From Aspidiotus rigidus (lineage: Eukaryota > Arthropoda > Insecta > Hemiptera > Diaspididae), in contig JAVHKY010000052.1 in NCBI GenBank assembly GCA_035079385.1, positions 6,262,001-6,326,000 on the forward strand: a stretch of DNA of 64,000 nucleotides, in the 5' to 3' direction. This document shows positions 1 through 10,600 of this stretch, piece after piece. Made by a program: the position numbers and the translations under genes. How positions within the stretch are numbered: position 1 is the stretch's first letter; each line of letters begins with the position of its first letter. The notes under the pieces were generated by a model, which made no database searches, had not been told where the DNA came from, and worked only from the letters and a program-made list of their open reading frames with translations.

Positions 1-689
1 GAATCTTGAATAATTTTAATGACGAAAGATTGGTATATTACATGCATAACCAGTAGTAACGGTTTAGTACTGAGAAACCAAGTTTTTAGGAACCATTGCT
101 AAATAAAAATTATGGTACTCATTACCAAAGTTAGAGCAATCATTCCTAAGGTAAGAGTTATTTGTTGCTCTTGTATAAGGAGTGTGTACTGCAGTTGGGA
201 GTACTTATTAGTACCTGCGAATTGTACTCTTCTGTTTTCTCGTTGAGATAGAATTCCACTTACTTCGACTAATCCAGTGATCCTTCAGTCTAGTCTGGTG
301 ATTCACAACGAGGAGGAGTGTTTGTGTTGTGCCCTGGTGCGCGGGTTCGATTATAACTTGATATTTTATGTATATTGTAGCGGGATCTATCGTATTGTCG
401 CGGGTTCTATATCGTACTGTCGAGCTGTGTATGCTTTTGGGCTGGGGGTCAGTCTGAAATCTGTGTAACAACATGACGTGAGGCCTAAAGTGATTCAGTG
501 TTTTTCCATGAAGTGGAGAAATTACTTGAACTTTTTTTCCGCCATCATGACGTTCATGTTCCGTTCAATTCGTGTGGTTGCTGGACTTATAGGCTTTTCT
601 GCTGAATCCGTGAAATTGGGCAACAATTTTGCCAAATACGTGCACTCATACTTCTCTTCTGTTACTCAAAGGAAAAAAATCGTCCTTGG
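1..689. other. No gene recognised
   Basis: AT-rich sequence with only short open frames on both strands and no domain I can recognise. It lies upstream, in element orientation, of the BEL/Pao remnant at 690-1127, so the right part may be decayed integrase sequence of that element. A motif ACTCATTACCAAAG near 117 recurs at about 1750 and 1797. Confidence 0.4.
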
Positions 690-1127
690 AAAACATTGAC
701 CTCTTGAACTCCCGTCCGCTGTGCTATCGAAATCACTCAAATCAGTCTGTTGAAATCATCACGCCAGGCCATTTTCTTGTTGGAGACAATCTATTGAATC
801 CGGCTGGTTTCGACGATCCAAGTATTGAAACGTCTTGCTCGAGTCAAAGAAATTGTAAAATCATTTTGATCTACCTGGTCAAAATTGTATCTAAACAGTT
901 TACAACGTCGGTACAAATGGCAAAGTCTTGAACCTGTGTTGATAAAAAAGGACAATTTACCCGAGTTGGAATGGTCCATGAGAAGAATCGTTGAAACGTG
1001 TATGGACTCCGAAAACCTTGTACGAACTTGTAGAGCAAAAACATCACGCGGTGAAATTGTTCGAAACGTCTCTCGTATTGTAAAGTTATTCACCCCTGAG
1101 GATACTTATCCTCAGCCGGGGGAGTAA
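690..1127 (+). pseudogene. BEL/Pao retrotransposon Pol, C-terminal remnant
   Basis: This is the end of a BEL/Pao polyprotein. The first frame (to about 810) carries LNSRPLCYR followed by ITPGHFLVG, the signature that closes the BEL/Pao integrase. A second frame (825-1127) carries the DUF5641-type tail: KRLARVKEIVKSF, then STWSKLYLNSLQRRYKWQ, VLIKKDNLPELEW and RIVET. An in-frame TGA near 864 sits where the family has a tryptophan, and the frame changes near 820, so the copy is dead. The frame ends at a TAA after PQPGE, just before a probable LTR. Upstream integrase, RT and Gag are not recognisable. Assignment to BEL/Pao is from recalled family motifs and is fairly secure. Confidence 0.8.
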
Positions 1128-1330
1128 TCTTAGCAGAAAATGTACACATTCTAACTTGTCTTATCTTGAGTAGTATTATCTCGCTATCGCATCGCATATC
1201 GTCGGTTCGACGTATCTTTTCTTTTCAGTCAGTTATCAAGTGTGTTTGCTAAAAGTATCTTGTAACTATCTGTTCATCGTTTGTATGTAAATCGTATATA
1301 AAAAATAAAAATTAGGTACGTAATCGAATT
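1128..1330 (+). repeat. Possible 3' LTR of the BEL/Pao element
   Basis: Non-coding sequence directly after the Pol stop codon. It holds TATA-like and AATAAA-like stretches (near 1298-1312). BEL/Pao Pol frames usually end at the edge of the 3' LTR, so LTR sequence is expected here. No second copy is present in the window, so the boundaries are not defined. Confidence 0.35.
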
Positions 1331-2122
1331 GAGCATAATAAATCGCTATCAATATTCATGAAGTGAAACAAAATAAAAGGATGAGAAATTTATTGCATTA
1401 AAATAAGACGTTATTTCTTTTTGGTCTCCGACATAAATTCTTCCACGCCAACATACTCGTATTTCAAGTCTTTGATATTTCCAGTACAAAATAATCAAGT
1501 TTTGAGCATGAAGAAAATAATTTACCAACAGTAACTCCAATGAAGAAAATTACGACTGCTGAAGCCCTTATGCAGCCACAGAAAGAACCCCTCCACTACA
1601 CTGCATCAAGCTCACTTGTAAGTACTTCTCGAGCTTTCACCTATAATAATTGCTCAACGCTACTTTTAATTATCATAACATTGAGAATCATAGAAATACA
1701 GTGCTGATACCTAAAACTATAATGATGCTCGTTCACCAAGAAGTATAGGACTCATTACCAAAGTGCTGTAGGACACGTTCACCAAAAAGTATAGGACTCA
1801 TTACCAAAGTGTGTAGTATTGATACTCGCTCATTGTATAGGAATGACTACTATATAAATAGACGCTTTCTTACTAAATGGAAGAGTTTTCATTGCTGAGT
1901 TTCTACTGGTATTCATTAATAACTTATAAAGTAATGTCACCTAAAATGACATGGTATACATTAGTCACATTTTTTGTTAACAATTACTAAAAACAGCTAC
2001 TGTCCTCAGTTTACTCAAGTATTTTAGGAACGAGTACTCAAATATTTCTATGAGTGTAGTCATAAAAAAATTTCAGAAATTTCATCTGATTTCCTTCAAT
2101 GAATGAGAACTTGCTTCTGATT
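1331..2122. other. Non-coding, with a 35-bp direct repeat
   Basis: No gene recognised. A near-identical direct repeat lies at 1731-1765 and 1777-1811 (GTTCACCAARAAGTATAGG then ACTCATTACCAAAGTG). The second half of this unit also occurs near 117. A short frame from ATG 1549 ends at a good donor-like GTAAGT (1620), but nothing supports it as an exon. Confidence 0.45.
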
Positions 2123-2373
2123 CCAATTTTAATGTTGATGTGGTTATTTGTTGACACAGTACCTGGGGTCAACCGGTATTTGTAGACACAGTAAATATAG
2201 GGGATAACGGAATGTCCAGAATGTGATCTATTCGTCAGTGATGTTAATGATCAGTCTGAAAGAATATTAAACAGCAAGGAAAAATACAACTTGATATTAC
2301 CAGTTGTTATGAAAATTGTCTGCCTAGCTTCTTGCCACGGAACAGAGCAATTCATGGGCTACTTGACGGTAAG

Positions 2374-2807
2374 TTGTTAGTTGCGTCCCAAAAACACGTT
2401 TTCACATCAATTGCGGCCCGAGAGATTACTCAATTGCGTCCCGCGCAAAAAGTCATAGTTGTTTGAGTTGCGGCCCTCCAGTTGCTCGAGTTGCGTCCCA
2501 ATATTTGTATGAATTGCGTCCCAATATTTGTATGAATTGCGTCCCCCCCCCCCAACTTATTATATGGGACGCAACTAACATATTCACAGTAAAGAGTAAA
2601 CGACAGTTGATGCTTCTATATTTTGAGTTAATTGTTAGTTGCGTCCCAAAATGGCCATTTCGCATCAATTGCGTCCTGGGAATAAAAGGGAGATACACGA
2701 ATTGCGTCCCGTGATTTGGAAGCAGATGTATGAGTTCCGTCCCAATAGTTGGCTGAATTGCGTCCCAATGATCTCAGAGCTTCATGTCCATTTGGGACGC
2801 AACTGAC
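2374..2807. repeat. Array of TTGCGTCCC motifs (left end of family B)
   Basis: About ten copies of (A)TTGCGTCCC or TTGCGGCCC spaced by 20-45 bp. Two sub-units are each closed by an inverted copy: 2376 TGTTAGTTGCGTCCC with TGGGACGCAACTAACA at 2566-2581, and about 2631 with TGGGACGCAACTGAC at 2794-2808. A poly-C run lies at about 2542-2551. Confidence 0.85.
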
Positions 2808-3025
2808 GTGAATGAGAGGCATTCCACTCTGAGTTAGTACACGTAGGTATATTGAAGTACGTATCGAACATTGAAACAACGATTCGTTTTCTTTAATTAA
2901 TTTTAGAGTAGATATTACAATTACTATTTCTAAAAATTTCAAAACAATTTCAAAGAAATTTCAAAAAAATTACAAAAATCGAGGTCCCGAATGAATGTGT
3001 AAATTATTGTAGCCTGTAACTGACA

Positions 3026-3082
3026 CTTACTGAGTCATTTTTGTCGGTAGAAATTTGCGTGCAAGGTCATGAACGTAAGGAG
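3026..3082 (-). pseudogene. Second copy of a family B transposase C-terminus
   Basis: The minus strand reads YVHDLARKFLPTKMTQ and a stop. The last residues of the 3704-4204 fragment are FVHDLARKFQPPKLK. The two are clearly homologous, so the family B insert contains parts of two transposase copies. Confidence 0.7.
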
Positions 3083-3269
3083 TACGTATATTAGTAGGCT
3101 ACTACCTAACATTCATCGTGAATCAAACGAACGAACAACGGCGGTTTATACAAGTATCATCATGTATGAGCTGTGATTGCTGTGTACATAGAGTTCTATA
3201 AGTATATTAGTCATGTGTTCGAGGATACTAGTCGAAATAATAAACCTATTTGAAATCTCTCCATGATGT

Positions 3270-3425
3270 CTCGTCAATTGCGTCCCACGAATTTTTTTAA
3301 GGGACGCAACTCACACAACTACGCTCCTACATGCCGGGACGCAATGACAACATGTGCAAAATTTTCTTCGGACGCAATTCGAGTATCCAAACTTACCTCG
3401 GGACGCAACTCATTATCAGCCAATA
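3270..3425. repeat. Internal TTGCGTCCC array
   Basis: One forward core at 3274 followed by four inverted cores (GGGACGCAA or GGACGCAA) at about 3301, 3336, 3370 and 3401. The array lies between the two transposase C-termini, so it may be the right end of an older nested copy. Confidence 0.7.
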
Positions 3426-3703
3426 TTTTGAACAAACGTGTACTTACGAAGTTTTAAAATACATACTACTGTAGATAGTCGAAATTCGCTAAAAAAGGAT
3501 GTACGTACGTATTTGTACAGCGTCGCACGATCGGAAGAGAGTGTAAGCGATGAAGGCAAAAGACACATAACTTAATATACAAGGTATAAATTGACGTTGA
3601 TAAGCGTTCCCGATAACATGTAATACATATAAGAAAATAGCAAAAAAAAATTTTAACTTAATCAAGATGATTAATCGTTCGTCTCAAATGTTAGTACCTA
3701 TTC

Positions 3704-4204
3704 TTACTTAAGCTTTGGGGGTTGGAATTTACGTGCTAGGTCGTGTACGAAAGTAAATCTATCAATCTCGCCGCGGTCCAGTTTCTTCATATAGTCCTCG
3801 ATAACGACTTCTTTCGGGGCTACGCTTTCGTGTGCAGGGCTTCGCATCTTCAAATAGGACATTATCTTGTATTTCGAGTAAGGCTTCGATGAGAAGGAAA
3901 ACATGGGGATGCGCATGTAAAACATACTGTTCAGTTTGCTATTGAAGGCTTCACAAGCATTAGTGGTGCGTACTTGATGTGCGTCATATGCAGCCCACAT
4001 TGAAGGTGGGAACTTACATCCGTCAGTTACATACTCGCGGAGAATGTACTCCACAAATTCATCTACCGATCGAAGGTCTGGGGCAATCGATCCAAAATCG
4101 TCCATAATGCATGCTTCAATATCCGAAGGCGGGAGGAAACAGAGACCAAAGAAATTCCTGAGAAACAATCCTTCCGCATTACGTTCTTGGTAATTGTTGA
4201 CTAT
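3704..4204 (-). pseudogene. MULE-type transposase fragment (family B)
   Basis: The open frame reads leftward to a TAA at 3704. It contains FPPSMWAAYDAHQVRTTNAC followed by EAFNSKLNSMF. This R-T-N-x-x-E-x-F/W block follows the last catalytic residue in MULE transposases. It continues to a basic, coiled-coil-like tail ending FVHDLARKFQPPKLK. Upstream catalytic residues and the zinc-binding N-terminus are absent, and the frame runs directly into the TTGCGTCCC end array at 4205-4331. The fragment is therefore not functional on its own. No other function fits. Confidence 0.7.
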
Positions 4205-4331
4205 TTTTCGGACGCAATTCATACATGTTACGGTCCCCAGTCGCGGGACGGAATTGATGTATCTCAAGATTTGTCCGTGTGCCGCAACTCAAACATGTCC
4301 AAAAAAGCTCGGGCCGCAACTAGCATACAGC
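4205..4331. repeat. Right-end array of family B
   Basis: Four inverted cores occur: GGACGCAATT (4210), GGGACGGAATT (4245), GTGCCGCAACTC (4279) and GGGCCGCAACTAG (4312). The array ends at the CTACTTGAC target duplication. Confidence 0.75.
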
Positions 4332-4910
4332 CTACTTGACAGCCATGAAGAAGGTGGCTACGCTGGTGCGAGCAGGGGACAATATTGAGACACGAAAAGC
4401 AGTAGGAAGTCAGTGCCACAAAAAAGAGGATGAGAATACTGAAGCGAGTCCCAGCGCCTCAACAGATTATCCACTCTCCTGTGAAACAGCACCCAAGAGC
4501 AATTTTGAAAGCCTGATATTTCGTGCAAAACTGAAAGCTTGTGGTCGACCAAAACGGGCTGAGAGGCAGTCATGCTCGTTCAACAAGACAAGCGCTGATT
4601 GAAAAGCTCAGCATCGCAACGGGAAGAAACGGTCTACAAAGGGAGAGCAAAAAGGCAACGGCAAAAGACCTCGCCTTTCGTCAGAAGATTTCTGGTATCC
4701 CGTATACGCCTCACGATTTCTCAGCGGTGATACAAACCTTATATCGACGGATTGTTGTCAGCAGATTGTCCATAAGTCTTGTTTCCTCGAATTTGACCTA
4801 TTTCCAGACTGCGGAGCATAGCTAACCGCCAAAGGTAATGTACTCGTATCTACAAATACCGTTTCACCCGTAGATACTGTATCTACAAATAACGCAAACC
4901 CAATTTTAAT

Positions 4911-7521
4911 TTAGATGTGACGATGATATTGATTTCTTTGATTATATTCTTTTGAAAAAAGTTCTAGAAAAGAATATTGATGAAAATATTTGTCTTATGG
5001 TGTTATGTCCTAGAAATTCTGAACATAATGGGGTGGAGATTGAAATGGTATCAAAAATTTGTACAACTTCTGAGTCCACGTCCCAGAATTAGTGCTTTGC
5101 TCTGTCCCTCACCATCTCAAAAACAATAACTCGAGAGCTAAAAAAATTTAAATTTTTATCTAGATTTTTAATTGAAATTCAGTGTGGGGTCTGGAAAATA
5201 TACCCAAACGACCCCACAAAACTTCAAAATAGGCAAACGAGCTGAAAGAAAGTTGAAATTTCTCCAGAATGAGAATTATTATTGAAAGCTTTGAATTACG
5301 ATCCGCGGAATTGAATTGAATTCTGAGATGAAAAAGGAGAAAAAAATATACATATTATCTTCTTGGAGATCCTAATTGTCAAACAAATTAATATTTCGCA
5401 TCCGAAATTTCAAAATCGAAAATATTTCCAAGACCATTCGCAATATTGAAGCCCTCTCCCTTCTTGGATACCTATGTACAATAAATTTTAAAAATGTTGC
5501 TTACTTTTTAAACTAGATCAGATCCTTTGCTTCCTTAAAGAACTACAATTTGCTGTTTATATGAGAGAGGGAGATGCTAGATGACAGTATTTGCAAAGAC
5601 TATCTGTAAACTTCTATGTTACTCTCTAAAAAAAGGATACAATATTTTAATCCAGAATTTCTAGAAATAAAATTCTTTTTGTGCACGCATCTCATTTCAT
5701 ATCATTATTTGAAAACTGGAAAAGAACGTAATTTTGAACTATCCTGAATATTAGAAAGTCTTATCAATAAAAATAAGCCAATACGTTCTTATCATGCTTT
5801 TGTGTTCTTCAAGGAAGATTCCAAAGGGGACCTATTCCAAGGGCCAAGCTCTGACGACGTGACAGAGGGAATAGACAAAGCAGCACCATTAATATGGCTT
5901 AAGAGAGAAAGCTGTTTCTAGAAATCAAAGCGTTTATTATGGATATTCAGGACCAGGTCATTAACACCTTACCAGAAATTCATACTAAAAGAATATTATT
6001 AATGACAATTCAGAGTATGCAAGAAAAAATAGAAAACAATTCAGGGATGCGAAAACTTAGCACAGAGCGAATTTTCAGTGAAATAAATGTCCTGGATGAA
6101 TGACTTCATTTTATTAGCCTACTGTTATAGTGCTACAAGAATTTTATTGCTTCCTAAGATTGCCAAACTAATTGAATAGTCAGTTTACAAGATTTATTAT
6201 TGCGCAAGGATTGAGGATGGTAACAAACAATTTTATTCTTCAATTTGGCAATCCATTCATAGGCCAAGGTTGAATTTATAATATGTACTTACTTCGTTGC
6301 AAACACAATGATAGAAGATTAAGGTATTTAAACAAAGATTGAATCTCACCATCACCTTCAATAAAGATATTCACACCTCTAAATTTTCTTAGAAACCCAC
6401 AAACACTCTCATTCATGGTACTCCTTTTCACCTCGCCATTTATAAAGTGCCTGCGTTTCGTGCATGATCCATCCTCTTACTTCCACTTTGCTTTCTAAGA
6501 TTAGACTGCACTTAGTAAGGACTAATTTGATGAAGGCTATGTTAAGCTAATTAGCTTTTTGGGGACAAACGGATTAGTCTCGTATACTGTATGTGAAGCT
6601 AACTAGCTTCATTATTATGGTGTAAGGGGATTACCTGATGCAATAGGCATTTGGTTGTGACGATTTGATGCATTGAAAGAAATATATGGAATTTGAGGCT
6701 CATGAATAACTGAATTAGCATGAGATTCACATTCTACAAACTACAGAAAAATATCCACGCGCGGTCTTTGGACCTAGAACAAGCCATTGATCAAAGCCTA
6801 TTTGCTCGCGTATACATAACTGCCTTATAAATAATGTTTGCACTCAATTGGTTTTGGGGAAAGGACAGAATTATTGCTAAATAAGCTCCCTAGTCATTTT
6901 CTATGATACTTGTTAGTCAAATTTAGAGGTAAATTTTCACAAGAAATTTGATGGTAACCTTCATTTTTAGTACAACATGTTCCCTGATGAGATACACGAT
7001 AAAATATACGTTTGTCAAAAATTTCACTAGTCTCAACTGACTAGCTCAAAATATTGATGTAAAATTAATCCGTGAATTTCTGTATCCTCTTGTCATCTGG
7101 AACCACAGACATGATATCTTGAACAAAACAGTCTTCAACGTCATTAGGATGTAGATAGACAAGTACTTGTGCGGACTTGCACATAATTTAGTTGGTCATA
7201 CTTGAGTTGTACAAACATTTTCATTTTATTGATGAACATTATATTTCCTACAGCAAAGGACAAAGGGAAAATGAACAACTCAGTACCGCGACACTATGGA
7301 ACTCAATTCGATACTATTTTACCCCCTCCCCCTTCAGAACTTTCATTCGGTGGTGTACCCCCAATACGTTGAGACTTGATTCAGCTACCAAAAACACAGG
7401 TACCCTCGCTCTCGAGTCTCAATTCAGATACCCCGCAATACAAATGTGAATTTGATCAAAGTTATTATTTGTCCTATTTCAAAGGACAGAATTCAGATTG
7501 CTCATGAGGTTTAGAGGTTAC
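4911..7521. other. No gene recognised; downstream of the last placed carbonic anhydrase exon
   Basis: AT-rich sequence with short, unrelated frames. I looked on the minus strand for the remaining carbonic anhydrase exons, in particular the conserved LTTPPC segment, and did not find them. They are either too diverged for reading by eye, to the left of the window, or lost. Confidence 0.5.
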
Positions 7522-7617
7522 CTCTAATAATACTGCAAGTACAGCCAAACCATCTGAATTGATACAAGCTTCCTCGAACGTCGCATATTTATGATAGTTC
7601 CAATGTACTAAATGCAA
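7522..7617 (-). CDS. Carbonic anhydrase exon (zinc-site histidine 3)
   Basis: A 96-nt exon of 32 whole codons. The acceptor is CTTTCAG before 7617 and the donor is GAG|GTAACC after 7522. It starts LHLVHWNYHKYATFEEA and ends DGLAVLAVLLE, the usual order in this family. It is not visible as a long open frame because it is short and flanked by stops. Confidence 0.9.
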
Positions 7618-10600
7618 CTGAAAGATGACAAAGTATTAAAAATATATTCTTGAATTACTGTTACTAAAATTGAATTGAACGTACCTCTCCAGCATAAGAT
7701 TTACTATCGACAGTATGCTCCGAACCTTTGGTGTCATGACAACCCCAGTGACAATGAAACTGCTCCAATTTGTATTTACTGCCCAGTGGACCTCCCGTCA
7801 ATTCTGCAATGAACATAATATTACAAAATATAGAAAATTTTGTCGGTAAAACAGGAAACAAACGTCACAAATAAGGCGATAGCAACACCGACAAAGTTCC
7901 TAGATTTGAAAGAAAGGTTTTGATTTGTTACTTTCAACGGAAAACGCGGGAAAACGCCAGTCAACCTACGTTTTCATGTGATTTAAACGAGAAATGAATC
8001 GCAATAATTTTAGCCGATCAGAGATGACCGCCTATTTCATTGATCACAACAGTAAACTACGACACTACCGCACTTGGTATAAGTAGAACGGATTGCAAGC
8101 CTTGTCACTGTTTGGTTTCTCCAACTCCAATAGTACACATCAGATACCCAACTAGCGCGTTAAGTTGCATGTTATCGTTTTACACAGCATATTTTCTAGT
8201 GGCAGTCGTCCTGGGGATAACCCTTGTATGAAGTGGACAACTGAAATCAATGAAATTGCGATCAAGTTGTACTTCAAATGCACAATGCTAGAGACAGACC
8301 TAATAGCGTATTGGGAGGAGATGTACAAAAAATTCAAATTAAGGTATACGGGGATAGATGTGACTGAGCAGCAAATAGAACAATAGTGACAAGGAAATTG
8401 CTGGCAGATAGTACGATCCAAAGAATATGGCAGGAGGTTGAGAGAGAAATTGGTGAACAGAGTAACGCGGATGAAAATCCAGAAGGTGGGGTTGAGATAA
8501 ATACTAGCCAGGGAAGAGATGACCAACAAAAAGAAGCTCACATAGAAGGACAAGAGCTAGAACATCAAGAGGTAAGTGACCAAATAAGAAGTCAATATGA
8601 GCAAGAAATGACAGAACCAAGTAGGAGACCTAAAATACCTAGGCTACAAGTGACAAAGGTGAGGGATATGACCAGGTTAGCATATTATGTAGAATATCCG
8701 GCCCACGGAAAGGTGTCCATCGGGCCAGCGAGCCCGTAAAAAGAAATAAAACAAAACGACGGCTTCCTTAACAAAGTTAAACAAGGAACGCAGGGAACCT
8801 GTTTTATGAGTAAAATGGGATTTGGTATTGAAAATTCAAGGAAGCCTAGACCTAGATAAAGCTAGTATAAAGAAGGCTTGGACCTACTATAAGCCTATTA
8901 TAATATAGTTTGATAGTCTAAATTTTTCTCGAATCTCGAGCTATATATGTAAGATTCCGTCAAGCCGCAATCTCGATAAACTGCGCTACTTGCAGAGAGG
9001 TTTGGCAGGCGTAGGTATATTAGGTAGTAGGACGGTTGATGTTATCATCTTCCGAGCTACGACATGTCGATAACACACAATGGGAACTGCGAACTTTTTG
9101 TTGATTCAGTGTTTATCACTGCAATCTTAGAAGTATTGTTGTATTTCACGAGCTGTACCACAGTACAGTCTTACATATATGATAGCTCGAGAGTTGAAAT
9201 TTTAACAGGGAACCTGTTTTATGGGGGGCTATTTGAGAAATCTGGCGTCCGCCGTGCGCCGTGCGCCGTCCAGTGAAAAACTTAGAAAAATTTCGACCCA
9301 CGAGCCATATATGATAGGAGAGGGACTTAGAAAAATTTCGACTCTCGAGCTATATATGATAGAAGGGGGACTTAGAAAAATTTCGATTCTCGAGCTATAT
9401 ATGATAGGAGAGGAACTTAGAGAAATTTCCACTCCCGAGCTATATATGATAGGAGGGGGACTTGGAAAAATTTCGACTCTCGAGCCATATATGATAGGAG
9501 AGGGACTTAAAAAAACGACGGCTTCCTTAACAAAGTTAAACGAGGAACGCAGGGAACCTGTTTTATGAGTCAAATAGGATTTGGTATTGAAAATTCAAGG
9601 AAGCCTAGACCGAGAGTTAAAATTTTTCCAAGTCCCTCTCCTATCATATTATATGGCTCGAGAATCGAAATTTTTCCAAGTTTTTTGCAGGACGGCGGAC
9701 GGCGCAAGGCAAATTTCTCAAAATGCCCCCCATAAAACAGGTTCCCTCTTAAAATTTCGACTCTCGAGCTATATATGTAAATCAGAAGATTAGAGAGAGG
9801 CTTCAAGAGATGTTTACTGTTCTGTATCATACAACATAATAACAATAGTACCATCTGTACTGAGGTACAGTTAAGATAATATAGATTGCTAAGCATATCA
9901 ATATTCCAGTTACACGGCCATACTGACATCAACGGCGTCCCGACGTTCACTTTAAGAAGGTATCCTTCATAATTTGAAAACTTCGAAGATTAATATTTTC
10001 CGTCGGTATTATTGGACGATTCAAATCTAGGGCAGAGATTTCGGTACTTATTTTCGGTGAAATATGTCATTTACACGGCCGTCTTGACTCAATAACGTCC
10101 TCGTTATTGAAAAACCATTCGGTCATTCTGACTACAAATTCATCTTGTGTCTTTGATTCTGCTGAAATATTTGCCAGTAATTTTCCAATTTCTATGGAAG
10201 GGTTGTCACCATTTCCAGCATTTATCAGTCCAGAATTAGTAGTGGTAGTCGACGTAGATGGCTAATTATCTTCTTTTCTCGTTATTGTCTTCATCAACAT
10301 TTGAGAGATATGCGTTGACCTCAGATATGTCTAAAGTTTGATGAGCCATAGGTTTTAAATCTAAAGAACCGGCTTCCAAAACATCTTGCAGCGATGTCAA
10401 AAATAATATGTGGATAATATTATCCACTTTCACGGATGGATAACCGTCGTATCAATATACTATTCTTGACTAGTGAAGTTTCCTGAAATGACCTGAAATT
10501 TAAACATCCTACCACTCTCACACACACTCAATACTTGTCTGGCTTTTAGCTCAGACGCAGTTTCTCACAAGACAGAATCACTCGGTCATACTGGCTTAAT

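Larger units (their letters stand above)
2368..4331 (-). mobile_element. Family B MULE-like element with TTGCGTCCC end arrays
   Basis: The insertion is bounded by the 9-bp direct repeat CTACTTGAC (2359-2367 and 4332-4340). Both ends carry TAGTTGCGTCCC-type sequence in inverted orientation: left GTTAGTTGCGTCCC, right GGGCCGCAACTAGC. The ends are extended arrays rather than single inverted repeats, with about 10 copies of the core on the left and 4 on the right. Inside, on the minus strand, is a MULE-type transposase fragment (3704-4204) and a second short copy of the same C-terminus (3026-3082), so the element is itself a composite of at least two related copies. The 9-bp duplication and the protein both fit a MULE. 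Confidence 0.8.
2201..4602 (+). pseudogene. SWIM-type MULE transposase C-terminus, split by an insertion
   Basis: The left part (2201-2367) reads SKEKYNLILPVVMKIVCLAS and HGTEQFMGYL. This aligns residue for residue with the end of the 28.6-29.4 kb protein (REKYNLVLPVVLNIVSL, HGSDQYM). The right part (4341-4602) continues in the same frame after one copy of the 9-bp target duplication. It ends with an AT-hook-like ACGRPKRAERQ segment and a stop. So the reading frame was open when the family B element landed. The N-terminal part and the SWIM motif are missing, so this is a remnant. The family belongs with zinc-finger SWIM/MULE transposases. Confidence 0.75.
2123..4910 (+). mobile_element. Family A MULE-like transposon with a nested insertion
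   Basis: The element spans about 2134-4899. Its ends are imperfect inverted repeats of about 50 bp: left TGTGGTTATTTGTTGACAC, right (reversed) GCGTTATTTGTAGATACAG. It is flanked by a direct repeat CCAATTTTAAT at 2123-2133 and 4900-4910, consistent with the 9-11 bp duplications made by MULEs. Inside is the C-terminal part of a SWIM-type transposase (2201-2367 and 4341-4602), split by a second element at 2368-4331. A second family A copy at 28358-29535 has the same terminal motif (GATGTGGYTATTYGTWG) and the same protein, which supports the assignment. Confidence 0.82.

Noticed and set aside
330..370. tRNA B-box-like GGGTTCGATT near 344
   Set aside because: No A box or cloverleaf at the right distance.
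7261..7449. Possible C-terminal carbonic anhydrase exon near 7340
   Set aside because: A GGTGGTGTACC stretch suggested the LTTPPC segment on the minus strand, but no frame gives the expected residues.
9229..9573. Minus-strand frame of 114 codons across the 45-bp array
   Set aside because: It is the antisense reading of a tandem repeat whose period is a multiple of three; no domain and no independent support.
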